Source: Gordonia tangerina (lineage in GTDB: Bacteria > Actinomycetota > Actinomycetes > Mycobacteriales > Mycobacteriaceae). Taken from it: DNA of 64,000 bases. Positions 9,277 to 19,068 of this stretch are shown here, in pieces. Location: contig NZ_JAKGCU010000001.1 of the NCBI RefSeq assembly GCF_021556435.1, positions 558,001 to 622,000 on the forward strand, read 5' to 3'. The translations under genes were made by a program, and so were the position numbers. Every line of letters starts with the position of its first letter. Within the stretch, counting starts at the first letter, position 1. The notes beneath the pieces were generated by a model, which was not told where the DNA came from, searched no databases, and saw only the letters and a program-made list of their open reading frames with translations.

Positions 9277-9906
9277 ACGTCGACTGGAGTTGGCAGCGCG
9301 CCTGGGACTGCCTGCCGATCTTGTTGGAGGGCTTCAAGATCACCTTGCTCGCCACGGTGCTGGGCTTTGTGATCGCGGCGGTACTGGGGTTGGCTATCGC
9401 GGTACTCCGTCGAACCGGGCCCGCTGTGATCAGCGTCCCCATCCGGGCGGTCTGCGAGTTCATCAGGCTCACCCCGCTGGTGGTGCAGTTGCTGTTCGCC
9501 TACTATCTGCTGCCGCAGTTCAGTGCGCTGCAGATCGGCATCGTGGTGCTCGGCATCCACTATTCGACGTACATGGCCGAGGTGTATCGCGCCGGCATCG
9601 ACTCGGTGCCCAAGGGGCAATGGGAGGCGGCACACGCGCTGTCATTGCCCACCGCGCGAACCTGGCGTGCGGTCGTGTTGCCGCAGGCCATCCGCAACAC
9701 GACGCCCGCCCTGGGCAATTACGCGATCTCCATGTTCAAGGACACGCCGTTCCTGTTCGCGATCACCGTGGTCGAGATGGTCACCGCGGCGCAACAGTAC
9801 GGTGCCCGCACCTTTCAGTACCTGGAACCGATCACGATCGCCGGTGTCATCTTCCTGATTGCCAGCTATCCCACATCCATCCTGATCCGAAAGCTGGAGA
9901 AGTCCC

Positions 9907-9917
<11 letters not shown>
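9273..9917 (+). CDS. ehuD: ectoine/hydroxyectoine ABC transporter permease EhuD
   Basis: The 214-aa second permease has the same architecture as EhuC: LEGFKITLLATVLGFVIAAV at the N-terminus, the EAA loop VYRAGIDSVPKGQWEAAHAL, then VVLPQAIRNTTPALGNYAI. The segment AITVVEMVTAAQQYGARTFQ is characteristic of EhuD-type permeases. ATG at 9273 overlaps the ehuC stop; the stop overlaps ehuA by 11 nt. Confidence 0.87.
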
Positions 9918-10710
<793 letters not shown>

Positions 10711-10852
10711 GTGTCGCGGTGGTGTGCGGGTAGCAGCGCCCTCCGACCGGTTTGTGTCCGAGCAGACCCGTGATCTTGGTGAGTGCTACCAGATCATTGC
10801 CGAGATCTGGGACGTCCCCGCAGATCGTCTGGGCGACTGCGACCTCATGGTC

Positions 10853-12070
10853 TCACGAGGAGGCATTCGTCGGGGTGTGGTCCGCCGGTTCGGTGGTCCG
10901 CATCCGCTCAGGCCGGTGTAGTCGCGCATAGCTGCTGTGCCAGAGCCGTTCCAGGGGACCGCGATCGAATCGCCGGAGCCACAGCCGCGCGAGCACCATC
11001 AGCACTACGGTGATGCCGAGGAACAGCCCGATCGTCGCGGGCACGACCGTGGTCGGGTCGAGGCGTGCGGCCAGGCCGAGTCCCCACCCGTAGCAGATGG
11101 CGCCGGCCAGTGCGTTCTGGAAGACGTAGCAGCTCAACGCCGTCCGGCCGATCGGCGAGAGGGCGCGGCCGAGGATCCCGGGTGTCCGGCCGTCCGCGTA
11201 GAAAGCCGCGATCGCCGCGAGGATCCCGAGTGCGACGATCGGCGCGAGCAGGTAGCGGCCGACGATCAGGCCGGCGTCGCCGCCGGTGATGCCGACGACG
11301 AGGTCGAGCGGGAACGCGACGCCGAGTCCGACGATCATCAGCCGCCTCCGCAGCCGGCCGGCCGACGGTACGCGTGTCGTCGGCTCGAGGACGCCTGCCC
11401 GCAGGAGGGCGGCGCCGACGAGGAACAGCGCCACCGACATCGGCAGGATCAGGACGACCTCGGCACGGAACAGCGCGATGTGCGCGGCACGGAACACGAC
11501 GAGATCGAGGAACGAGCCGTCGGCGTACGGATTGGGTGACAGCGGTTGTGCTCGGTCGGTCGGTGGGGCGGTCGCGAGCGCGGCGACGATCAGCGTCAGC
11601 AGCAGCACATGGATGACTGCGGCAGTGATCAGCGCGACGTGTTGTCGTCGGATGGTCGTCGACAGGATGAACGCCACGATCAGGCCGGTGACCGCGTAAC
11701 CCATCAGGACGTCGAACTCGGTGAAGAGGAAGTAGTTGACCGTGCCGTCGACGAAGAGCAGTGCCGCGCGCCACGGATAGCCACCGGGCCATGATTCGCC
11801 ACGACGTTCCGCGGAACGCTGTTGGATGGCGAGTCCGATGCCGAACATGATCGTGAGCAGGCCGAGGAACTTGCCCTGTGCGAGCTGTTGCAGGACGTCC
11901 TGGACCACGGACCATGCCCCGGTCGCCTCGTGGGTGCCGTTGAGATAGCCGACCAGACCGTCGACATTCGTGAAGATCCAGATATTGGTGGCCAGCGTCC
12001 CGAGAATGGCGACGCCACGCAAGACGTCGAGGGCGGCGAAGCGTCGGGGCGCGGTGGGCAGGTCCGTCAC
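10853..12070 (-). CDS. DUF418 domain-containing membrane protein
   Basis: About 405 aa with roughly ten hydrophobic helices. The N-terminal RRFAALDVLRGVAILGTLATNI and the C-terminal DUF418 block (PIGRTALSCYVFQNALAGAI, GPLERLWH) are diagnostic of this family, whose members are thought to be small-molecule or acyl-group related membrane proteins but lack an assigned reaction. I chose GTG 12070, which has GAAGGA just upstream; the frame stays open to 12142. It is divergent from the TetR gene at 12181, a likely regulator-target pair. Confidence 0.82.
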   Translation of the reverse strand: MTDLPTAPRRFAALDVLRGVAILGTLATNIWIFTNVDGLVGYLNGTHEATGAWSVVQDVLQQLAQGKFLGLLTIMFGIGLAIQQRSAERRGESWPGGYPWRAALLFVDGTVNYFLFTEFDVLMGYAVTGLIVAFILSTTIRRQHVALITAAVIHVLLLTLIVAALATAPPTDRAQPLSPNPYADGSFLDLVVFRAAHIALFRAEVVLILPMSVALFLVGAALLRAGVLEPTTRVPSAGRLRRRLMIVGLGVAFPLDLVVGITGGDAGLIVGRYLLAPIVALGILAAIAAFYADGRTPGILGRALSPIGRTALSCYVFQNALAGAICYGWGLGLAARLDPTTVVPATIGLFLGITVVLMVLARLWLRRFDRGPLERLWHSSYARLHRPERMRTTEPADHTPTNASS

Positions 12071-12168
12071 AGTTCCTTCGTCGTCGTCGGGAGTCGTCCG
12101 GGCAAGGCGCAGACGATTGTGGCGGCACGACTGTGTTGGCAACGCGACCTAAGCTAGCACAGTTGGGC

Positions 12169-12174
12169 TACCAT
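12169..12174 (+). promoter_or_regulatory. probable -10 box (TACCAT) for a leaderless TetR transcript
   Basis: TACCAT matches TANNNT and is followed by exactly six bases before the GTG at 12181. No Shine-Dalgarno sequence precedes that GTG, so transcription and translation probably start at the same base. No clear -35 was found. Confidence 0.5.
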
Positions 12175-12180
12175 GCGGAA

Positions 12181-12765
12181 GTGCCCAAGCTGATCGACCA
12201 CGACGCCCGACGAACTGAGATCGCGGAGGCGCTCTGGCGGGTGGTGCTCCGCGAAGGGGTGTCGGGGGTGTCGATCCGGGACGTCGCCGCCGAGGCGGGG
12301 ATTTCCGCCGGGTCGTTGCGACATGTGTTCGCCGACAAGGAGGAGTTGCTCGCGTTCTCGATGCGGCTGATCTATCAGCGGGTCGGGGAGCGTGTCGTCG
12401 GGCACGGGTCTGTCCGCGATCCGCTGCGGCGCGCGGAGGCGATGCTGTCGGAGGTTCTACCGTTCGACGACGTCCGGCGGGTCGAGATGCACGTGAACCT
12501 GGCGCTGGTCACCGATGCGGTCGCACATCCGGGGCTGGCCGAGGCCGGACTCGAGGCGCACGACGGCCTGCGGGCGCTGTCTCGGCGGGTGCTGACCGAT
12601 CTGGGCGACCACGGGCTCGTCGACGCGCGGCACGATCTGGAGGCCGAGGCGATGAGACTGCACGCGCTTGTCGACGGGCTGGCGGTGCATCTGCTGTTGG
12701 GGCACAACGACGCGCCCGCCCGGGTACGCCGGCTGGTCCGGGATCACCTGGGGTCGTTGCGCTGA
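12181..12765 (+). CDS. TetR family transcriptional regulator
   Basis: The 194-aa protein starts with VPKLIDHDARRTEIAEALWR, a TetR helix-turn-helix (EGVSGVSIRDVAAEAGISAG, SLRHVFADKEELLAFSMRL) in about the first 60 residues, and then a TetR_C-type ligand domain. The assignment of GTG 12181 rests on the conserved family start and the TANNNT-N6-GTG spacing. It is transcribed away from the DUF418 gene and may repress it and itself. A repeat-rich spacer with 12-bp copies follows the gene. Confidence 0.85.
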   Translation: MPKLIDHDARRTEIAEALWRVVLREGVSGVSIRDVAAEAGISAGSLRHVFADKEELLAFSMRLIYQRVGERVVGHGSVRDPLRRAEAMLSEVLPFDDVRRVEMHVNLALVTDAVAHPGLAEAGLEAHDGLRALSRRVLTDLGDHGLVDARHDLEAEAMRLHALVDGLAVHLLLGHNDAPARVRRLVRDHLGSLR

Positions 12766-12768
12766 GGC

Positions 12769-12906
12769 GCGCTTTTCCGGAATGTGCCCGCCGAAGAATC
12801 CGCCGCGCCGGAAGACCGCCCCAGAAAAGCGCCCTGCGTAGCGGGGCAGCCGACGCATTGTTGACGGGTTCGCTACGGAGGGTGCTGTGTCGGGGCGCTT
12901 TTCCGG
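12769..12906. repeat. 12-bp repeats in the TetR/MFS convergent spacer
   Basis: GCGCTTTTCCGG occurs at 12769-12780 and again at 12895-12906; an inverted partial copy, GAAAAGCGC, lies at 12824-12832. The inverted copies can fold with either direct copy, so the spacer between the convergent TetR and MFS genes may act as alternative transcription-termination stems. No gene is supported in 12766-12964. Confidence 0.6.
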
Positions 12907-12964
12907 GGACGTGCACGGGCGGCCCGGACGGGCCGGTCCGGTGCCGACGCGCGCCGGACGATCG

Positions 12965-15598
12965 CTACGACACGACCGGCTTGTGTCCGGCGCCGAGCGC
13001 GATGTCGGCGGTGTTGCGTTGTCCGGCGGACACACTGACCGCGAGGGCCGTCGGCTCGTACATGTTGGCAACCACCGTGAACGCCGAGTCGGTGAGTCCC
13101 TCGATGCGGTAGCGGCCGTCGGTGTCGGTGGTCACCGACGCGACGATCGTCTGATCGGGTCCGATTGCCGATACCGTGGCGCCGACGAGCGGTGTGCCGT
13201 CGGGGGTGAGGACCGTACCCTGCACGCCACCGGTGGCGATCAGGACGATGTCGACCACGCCGGGTGCCGAGGCGTCGACGGTCACGAGTTGACTTGTCGG
13301 CTGGTAGCCGGGCGCCGAGGCCGTGACGGCGACAGTGTCCCCGTTCGACAGGCCGCCGATGACGAAGTCGCCGTCGGAGCCGGCGTGCGCCCGGGTGACC
13401 ACCGCGCCCGACCGGTCGGTGACCACCAGGGCCGCCGGTAGCGGACGGTCCCCGTCGCGGACCGTGCCGCGCAGAGTCGATCCCCCGGCGAGGACGAAGT
13501 CGCGACGGAAGGTCAGCTCACCGACGACGGACACCGTGAGCGCCCGCGGCGACCGGCCCGGTGCGGTCGCGATGACCGTATAGGTGCCGTCGGCGAGATC
13601 ACCCACCGCGTAGGACCCGTCCGGCCCGACCGTGGCCGTACCGACCTGGTGGCCCCGGACATCGGTCACCGTCACGGCGGCTTCGGCGGGCGCGACGCCG
13701 TCGGACCCGTTGATGTGTCCGGTGATTCGGGGGTCGCCGCTCGCCGCGGAACCTGCCGTCGACGGGCCAGGCTTGCGGTGTCGTGCCCCGGTCATGTGCG
13801 CTTCGTCGATCAGCTCCGCGGGTGTGCCTACGCCGGCATCGGCGGCGACGGCAGCCAGTTCGGCGCCCACCATCTCCGGTGTCGCCGACTTCGGCGATCC
13901 GGTGAACAGCGAGGCGATCGCACCGATCACACAGCAGATGAGAGCGAAGGTGAACGCGGCGGTGAGGCCATCGGAGAACGGATCACTGATCAGATGCGGG
14001 AAGAAGTCCAACCCGGTCAGGTGATCCACCGCCGACTGCGGCAGGCCCTGCAGCGCTTGACCGCCGACCTCACGGATGGGGTTGTAGCCGAGGAACGCCG
14101 CGAAAAGGATGCCCACGGTGGGCAGATGAGCAATCCCGTCGGCGGGCGCGTCGGGCATGCCGTTGGCAGTGAGTCCGCTGAACATCGCGTCGGGCAGATG
14201 CGCGCTGAGTCCGGCGATCATCAGCGAGAAGAACAACCCGATCGACAGCACCATCGCGGCGTTCTGGAATGTGGTCATCATCCCGGCGCCCGACCCGCGG
14301 GAGGTGATGGGCAAGCTGTTCATCACCTCGGCACGGTTGGGGGAGGCGAACAGCCCCATGCCGATTCCGTTGATGAGCATCACCAGAGCGAAGACCCAGT
14401 ACTGGAAGTCGACCGGCATCGCGATGAGTGCGGCGAAGGTACCGGCGGTGATGACCATGCCGGTGGTGGTGAACCATTTGGTACCCAGCCGATCGGACAG
14501 TGCACCCGATACCGGTGCGCTGAGCAGGAAGCCGATGGTCATCGGCACCATGTAGATACCTGCCCACAGCGGCGTGCGCGAGTAGTCGTATCCGTGCTGC
14601 GGCAGCCAGATGCCCTGCAGCCAGATGATGAGGATGAACTGAAGACCGCCGCGTCCGATGGAGGCCATCAGATTCGCTATGTTGCCGAAGGCGAAAGAAC
14701 GGTTGCGGAACAGGGATAGTTCGAACAGCGGGCTTGCGACCTTGGTCTCGATGAAGACGAAGATGCCCAGCACGACGGCACCACCGATGAGTCCGGTCAG
14801 GACCCACGGGTTGCCCCAGCCCATGTTGGAGGTGCCGTAGGGCTGGATGCCGTAGGTGATCGCGATGAGGATGGCGATGAGCCCGACGGCGAAGGTGATG
14901 TTGCCCCACCAGTCCATCTTGGCCTTGCGGCGTTCGCCGGTGTCGTGGAGTTTCAGGTACGCCCAGATGGTTCCGACCACGCCGAACGGCACCGAGACCA
15001 GGAAGATGTAGTGCCACTGGATCGGTGCCAGCACACCGCCGATCAGCAAGCCGAGGAACGACCCGGCGATGGCGGCAACGCCGTTGATGCCCATGGCTAG
15101 TCCGCGCTGATTGGCCGGGAAGGCGTCGGTGAGGATGGCCGACGAGTTCGCCATCAGGAAGGCGCCACCGACGCCTTGGATGATGCGCCAGAAGATCAGC
15201 CAGATGGCCGCTTCGCCACCGTCGAACCAGGTGATGGCCAAGAAGATCGACGAGACGGTGAAGATCGCGAACCCCATGTTGTACATCCGGGCGCGACCGA
15301 ACATGTCGCCGAGACGACCGAAGCTGACCACCAGCACAGCGGTCACCACGAGGAAGCCCATCATCATCCACAGCAGATAGCTGGTGTTCTGCGGTTCCAA
15401 CGGATTGAGGTGAATGCCCTTGAAGATGTCGGGTAGCGCGATCAGCACGATGGAGGAGTTGATGGTCGCGATCAGCATCCCCAACGTGGTGTTGGACAGG
15501 GCAATCCATTTGTAGTTGGGGCCGAGTTCGGCAAGGGAGCGCTGTCGGGAGCCGCGGGCGGTGGTGCCCGGGGCGACGGCGGTGCTGGTGTCGGACAT
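12965..15598 (-). CDS. MFS (DHA2-type) transporter with three C-terminal carboxypeptidase-regulatory-like domains
   Basis: 877 aa. Residues about 35-590 form a 14-TM major facilitator exporter: TTLGMLIATINSSIVLIALP with the DHA2 start, FGRLGDMFGRARMYNMGF (motif A), FWRIIQGVGGAFLMANSSAI and AMGINGVAAIAGSFLG. From about residue 622 there are three tandem 80-85-aa beta-sandwich repeats with the hallmark DG-(S/R/D)-(Y/F)-x-(V/I)-x(2)-L and G-Y/R-x-P patterns (GPDGSYAVGDLADGTYTVIA, GSDGDFVIGGLSNGD, DTDGRYRIEGLTDSAFTVVA). This fusion is unusual. Start ATG 15598 has AAAGG upstream. It is the last gene of the MarR operon, 36 nt after the YceI gene; with 14 TMs the tail should be cytoplasmic. Confidence 0.88.
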   Translation of the reverse strand: MSDTSTAVAPGTTARGSRQRSLAELGPNYKWIALSNTTLGMLIATINSSIVLIALPDIFKGIHLNPLEPQNTSYLLWMMMGFLVVTAVLVVSFGRLGDMFGRARMYNMGFAIFTVSSIFLAITWFDGGEAAIWLIFWRIIQGVGGAFLMANSSAILTDAFPANQRGLAMGINGVAAIAGSFLGLLIGGVLAPIQWHYIFLVSVPFGVVGTIWAYLKLHDTGERRKAKMDWWGNITFAVGLIAILIAITYGIQPYGTSNMGWGNPWVLTGLIGGAVVLGIFVFIETKVASPLFELSLFRNRSFAFGNIANLMASIGRGGLQFILIIWLQGIWLPQHGYDYSRTPLWAGIYMVPMTIGFLLSAPVSGALSDRLGTKWFTTTGMVITAGTFAALIAMPVDFQYWVFALVMLINGIGMGLFASPNRAEVMNSLPITSRGSGAGMMTTFQNAAMVLSIGLFFSLMIAGLSAHLPDAMFSGLTANGMPDAPADGIAHLPTVGILFAAFLGYNPIREVGGQALQGLPQSAVDHLTGLDFFPHLISDPFSDGLTAAFTFALICCVIGAIASLFTGSPKSATPEMVGAELAAVAADAGVGTPAELIDEAHMTGARHRKPGPSTAGSAASGDPRITGHINGSDGVAPAEAAVTVTDVRGHQVGTATVGPDGSYAVGDLADGTYTVIATAPGRSPRALTVSVVGELTFRRDFVLAGGSTLRGTVRDGDRPLPAALVVTDRSGAVVTRAHAGSDGDFVIGGLSNGDTVAVTASAPGYQPTSQLVTVDASAPGVVDIVLIATGGVQGTVLTPDGTPLVGATVSAIGPDQTIVASVTTDTDGRYRIEGLTDSAFTVVANMYEPTALAVSVSAGQRNTADIALGAGHKPVVS

Positions 15599-15634
15599 GA
15601 TGCCTTTCAGATCAATCAGGAACAATGTGGTTGC

Positions 15635-16441
15635 TCAGGGGGTACGGATGGCCTGGATCTCCAGATCGACCGATGCGGTGCCGCCGATCTGCGCCACCCC
15701 ACTGATCAGTTTGTCGTCGAAGCTGATGCCGAAATCGTTGCGCTGCAACGTCCCCGTCGCGCGGAATGCGGCCCGCCGACCGCCCCAGGGGTCGTCGACC
15801 TCGCCGAGGTAGGACAGGTTGAGGTCGACCGGAACCGAGGTCCCGCGCAGGGTCAGATGCCCGGCCAGGCGCCAGGTGTCGTCGCTGCCCGGGCACACCC
15901 GCGTCGCCCGGAACTCGGCGAGCGGATACTGCTCGACATCGAAGAACGCCGCGGAGCGCAGGTGTCCGTCGCGGGTCTGGTTGTCGGTGTCGATGCTGGC
16001 CGTGCTGATCTGGGCGCTCACCGACGACGCCTCGACGTCCTCGGGCACCTCGATGCGGCCTGAGAAGTCGGTGAATCGGCCTTTGATGGTGGCGATTCCG
16101 AAGTGCCGGACGCTGATCTCGACGGTGGAGTGGCCGGGATCGATCTCCCATGATCCGGCCGCCGGCACCGGCGCTCCGCCGGAGCGGGTCACCGCGATCG
16201 TGCCGAGGCTCACCTGTCCAGCGCCGTTGACCACCGCCGTGCGGGCGGTGGGCGCGAAGCCGTCGGCGGTGATGACCACCGTGTAGGTGCCTGCGTCGAG
16301 GGCGTCGGTGGTGATGGCGCCGCCGTCGTCGCCGCGCAGGACGGCCTGCTGCTCGCCGGTGGCGGACATGACGGTCATCACCGCGGCCGGCAGCGGATGG
16401 CCGCTCGACGTCGCCACGCGCGCGGTGATGGTGCCACTCAT
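15635..16441 (-). CDS. YceI family protein with N-terminal carboxypeptidase-regulatory-like domain
   Basis: 268 aa. Residues 1-85 form one beta-sandwich repeat (GTITARVATSSGHPLPAAVM, DAGTYTVVITADGFAPTART). Residues about 93-268 are a YceI lipocalin-like barrel: GSWEIDPGHSTVEISVRHFG, TIKGRFTDFSGRIEVPED, SIDTDNQTRDGHLRSAAFFD, LTLRGTSVPVDLNLSY and FGISFDDKLISGVAQIGGT. YceI proteins bind polyisoprenoid or other amphiphilic chains. No signal peptide is visible, unlike many YceI proteins, so it is probably cytoplasmic. ATG 16441 overlaps the upstream gene's stop by 4 nt. Confidence 0.88.
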   Translation of the reverse strand: MSGTITARVATSSGHPLPAAVMTVMSATGEQQAVLRGDDGGAITTDALDAGTYTVVITADGFAPTARTAVVNGAGQVSLGTIAVTRSGGAPVPAAGSWEIDPGHSTVEISVRHFGIATIKGRFTDFSGRIEVPEDVEASSVSAQISTASIDTDNQTRDGHLRSAAFFDVEQYPLAEFRATRVCPGSDDTWRLAGHLTLRGTSVPVDLNLSYLGEVDDPWGGRRAAFRATGTLQRNDFGISFDDKLISGVAQIGGTASVDLEIQAIRTP

Positions 16442-17265
16442 GCCTGCCCCCGTGCGCCCAGGACGAATTCGTGGGTGACCACGCGCCCGGGCTCGATGTC
16501 GATGGTGATGGCCTCCGGCGCATAGCCGTTGGCGATGACGGTGTAGTCGCCGGGTGCGAGGTTCGCGAAGAGATAGCGGCCGGCGGCGTCGGTCAACATA
16601 CTCGCCGCCATCTGCCCGGCATTGTCGAGTAGACCGACCTGGCTGTGCGGCACCGGTTGTCCTTCGGTCACGCCGTCTCCGTCGGTGATCACCCCGGCCA
16701 GCTCCGCTGCGGTCCGCAGCACGATGTCGGCCACGGCGACTCCGGTTCCGCCGACGGTGACCGTCTCGGCGACCGGGTCGCAGCCGGCCGCGGTCACGAT
16801 GACGGTGTACGTGCCGACCGGCAGTCCGGAGACTTCCCACCCTCCGGTGGCATCGGTGACCGCGGTGGTGGTGACGTGACCTGCCCGGTCGGCCACGGCT
16901 ACCGTCGCGTGTGCCACCGGCTCTCCGGTCGCCGACGTCGTGACCGTTCCGCCGAGTGCGGCCATGGAGGCGAGCGCCACCTCGATGTCGATCGGCGTGG
17001 CTCCCACGGTCACGGTCACCGCGGCAGGTTCATGGCCGGCCGCGGAGACGACGACCACGTAGTGGCCGCCGGCGGACACATCGACGACGAAGGTCCCGTC
17101 GCTGCGGGCCATCGAACGCGCGGCCTGCCGCCCACTCGGATCGACGACGGTGATCGTGGCGTCGCCGACGGTCGCTCCCCCGGAACGGATCTCGCCACGT
17201 ATCACGCCACCGGATGCTCGGGAGGTGCCATCGCCCTCACGATGGCCGTTGGTGCCGGGCTGCAT
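16438..17265 (-). CDS. carboxypeptidase-regulatory-like triple-repeat protein
   Basis: 275 aa made almost entirely of three tandem beta-sandwich repeats of the CarboxypepD_reg type (about residues 20-100, 101-187 and 188-270), for example RSDGTFVVDVSAGGHYVVVV, GGWEVSGLPVGTYTVIVTAA and AAGRYLFANLAPGDYTVIAN. There is no catalytic domain, signal peptide or membrane segment. It shares repeats with the two downstream proteins, suggesting a common assembly or ligand. Start ATG 17265 follows GAAGGG, overlapping the MarR stop by one base. Function unknown. Confidence 0.85.
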   Translation of the reverse strand: MQPGTNGHREGDGTSRASGGVIRGEIRSGGATVGDATITVVDPSGRQAARSMARSDGTFVVDVSAGGHYVVVVSAAGHEPAAVTVTVGATPIDIEVALASMAALGGTVTTSATGEPVAHATVAVADRAGHVTTTAVTDATGGWEVSGLPVGTYTVIVTAAGCDPVAETVTVGGTGVAVADIVLRTAAELAGVITDGDGVTEGQPVPHSQVGLLDNAGQMAASMLTDAAGRYLFANLAPGDYTVIANGYAPEAITIDIEPGRVVTHEFVLGARGQA

Positions 17266-17741
17266 CAGGTTCCCTTCTGCTGAGTCGGGGTCAGGGCGCA
17301 CACGGTGTCGGCGAGCAGCCGCATCGACCGTTCGACACACCGGCGATCCGGATCGGTGAGTGCATCGAGCGCGGACTCGAACAGCGCCGAGTTCCGTGAC
17401 GAGGCACCAGCGAGATGCGCACTGCCGGCGTCGCTCAGCGCGAGCAGACTCACCCGGCCGTCGTGGGCGTCGGTGGTGCGGACCACCATCCCGAGGTGCT
17501 CGAGCGAGGCCGCCACCCGCGACATGGTCGGTGCCGCGACTCGCTCGCGGTCGGCGAGTTCGGTCGCCCGGATGGGTGCATGCTGCGCAATCGTCCACAG
17601 CGCCGACATCTGGCTCGGCGACAACAGGTTGTCTCCGGTCGTCGACCGGACGGCACGCCCGATCCGGATCAGGTCGCGGTGGATGGCCGCGGCGCCGCGC
17701 AGCGCCATCGTGTCGGCGGGATCGTCGACGATGTGACTCAT
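17265..17741 (-). CDS. MarR family transcriptional regulator
   Basis: The 158-aa winged-helix regulator contains LSPSQMSALWTIAQHAPIRA, ELADRERVAAPTMSRVAASL (recognition helix) and the wing VVRTTDAHDGRVSLLALSDA. It heads the four-gene operon with the beta-sandwich, YceI and MFS genes. ATG 17741 follows GGAGGG by about 6 nt. Two matched palindromes lie 18-53 nt upstream of the start, consistent with autoregulation. By analogy with other MarR-MFS operons it probably releases DNA on binding a phenolic or lipophilic ligand; that is inference. Confidence 0.9.
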   Translation of the reverse strand: MSHIVDDPADTMALRGAAAIHRDLIRIGRAVRSTTGDNLLSPSQMSALWTIAQHAPIRATELADRERVAAPTMSRVAASLEHLGMVVRTTDAHDGRVSLLALSDAGSAHLAGASSRNSALFESALDALTDPDRRCVERSMRLLADTVCALTPTQQKGT

Positions 17742-17759
17742 CCCTGCCCTCCAAAAAAC

Positions 17760-17794
17760 TTAGTAACACTAAATTAATTACTTAGCCACCCTAA
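17760..17794. promoter_or_regulatory. twin MarR-type operators (TTAG-N5-CTAA)
   Basis: TTAGTAACACTAA (17760-17772) and TTAGCCACCCTAA (17782-17794) share the arms TTAG/CTAA, and their centres are 22 bp apart, two helical turns. They sit in a locally AT-rich stretch directly upstream of the MarR gene that probably also holds its promoter. Their form and position fit MarR dimer sites. Confidence 0.7.
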
Positions 17795-18055
17795 ATGGAT
17801 CTGGTGGGCACAGTCGATTCGGATGGGTGTGAGTTGGGCGACATCGGAGCTGAAAATTGGGACAAAGCAGCATATTTCGGACAACCCACGTTGGCGGAGG
17901 CGGTGTTTTCGTGGTCGTCGGCGTCGCCGGAGCGCACGGGATCCGTCGACGGGTGTATCGATGTTCGCGTTGCCGCGTCGGCGATGTCGTAGCATCTCGG
18001 ACACGTCGAACACGGTGCGACACATGGTCTGGGGAGCGAAGGGAAGGGTGGCGCC
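17795..18055. other. spacer upstream of ppk2
   Basis: No gene, strong promoter or palindrome is recognised beyond the MarR operators at the left edge. The ppk2 promoter must lie here. Confidence 0.4.
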
Positions 18056-18949
18056 ATGGGGAAGAAGTCGAAGAAGAAGCGCGACGGGGGCCGCGCCGGG
18101 CACGACACCTCAACCGGTGGCTCGGGCCAGTCGGCGCCGATCGACAACAAGCCTGGCGAGACCAAACCGGTCGAGGGCAAACCGATGAAGAACAAGGAGT
18201 ATCGGGAACAGCTCAAGCAGGTGCACGCGGAGCTCGTGGCGATGCAGGAGTGGGTGCGCTCGACCGGCGCCAAGATCTGCATCGTCTTCGAGGGCCGCGA
18301 CACCGCCGGCAAGGGCGGCGTCATCAAGGCCCTGACCGAGCGGGTCAGTCCCCGGATCTTCCGGGTGGTCGCGTTGCCGACACCCACAGAACGCGAGAAG
18401 TCCCAGATGTTCCTTCAGCGGTACGTACCCCACCTTCCCGCGGCGGGCGAGGTCGTCATCTTCGACCGCAGTTGGTACAACCGTGCGGGCGTCGAGCGGG
18501 TGATGGGTTTCTGCACCGAAGAGCAGTCGAAACAGTTCTTGTCCGATGCTCCCGAGTTCGAGCGGGCCATGGTGCGGTCGGGAATCCTGCTGATCAAGTA
18601 CTGGTTAGAGGTCAGCGACGACCAGCAGACCCTACGGCTGCAGAGCCGCATCGACGACCCCCGTAAGTATTGGAAACTCTCCCCGATGGACCTGAAGTCC
18701 TACACCCGATGGGACGAGTACACCCGTGCCCGCGACGACATGTTCCGCTACACCGACACTGGCTGGGCGCCCTGGTATGTGGCCAACACCGACGACAAGA
18801 AGCGCGGTCGGCTCAACATCCTCACCCATCTCCTCGGGCTGGTGCCCTACACTCCGCTCGAAGCGCCCGACGTGGAGCTTCCGAAACGAACAGTGGGTGC
18901 CTACGAGGGGCCGTCCCTCCCGGTGACCAGGGTGCCGTCGGCGTTCTGA
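18056..18949 (+). CDS. ppk2: polyphosphate kinase 2
   Basis: The 297-aa PPK2 transfers phosphate between polyphosphate and nucleoside di- or monophosphates. Walker A GRDTAGKGG is at about residues 80-88, Walker B VVIFDRSWYNRAG has its Asp near 137, and the lid region contains RIDDPRKYWKLSPMDLKSY. The C-terminus WYVANTDDKKRGRLNILTHL is typical. A 45-residue Lys/Gly-rich N-terminal extension (MGKKSKKKRDGG) precedes the catalytic core and may bind polyphosphate. It is a single-domain protein; whether it favours GDP, ADP or AMP cannot be read with certainty. Confidence 0.93.
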   Translation: MGKKSKKKRDGGRAGHDTSTGGSGQSAPIDNKPGETKPVEGKPMKNKEYREQLKQVHAELVAMQEWVRSTGAKICIVFEGRDTAGKGGVIKALTERVSPRIFRVVALPTPTEREKSQMFLQRYVPHLPAAGEVVIFDRSWYNRAGVERVMGFCTEEQSKQFLSDAPEFERAMVRSGILLIKYWLEVSDDQQTLRLQSRIDDPRKYWKLSPMDLKSYTRWDEYTRARDDMFRYTDTGWAPWYVANTDDKKRGRLNILTHLLGLVPYTPLEAPDVELPKRTVGAYEGPSLPVTRVPSAF

Positions 18950-19068
18950 GCGCCACCAGCCGGGGCCCGATCACGGGACGGCCGAAACGCGAGCACCATT
19001 CGAATGCAGATCGATGAACAGTCCATGAACAGTGTCCGGTTTGTCGGGCCGCGTCTGATGGTGACCCC

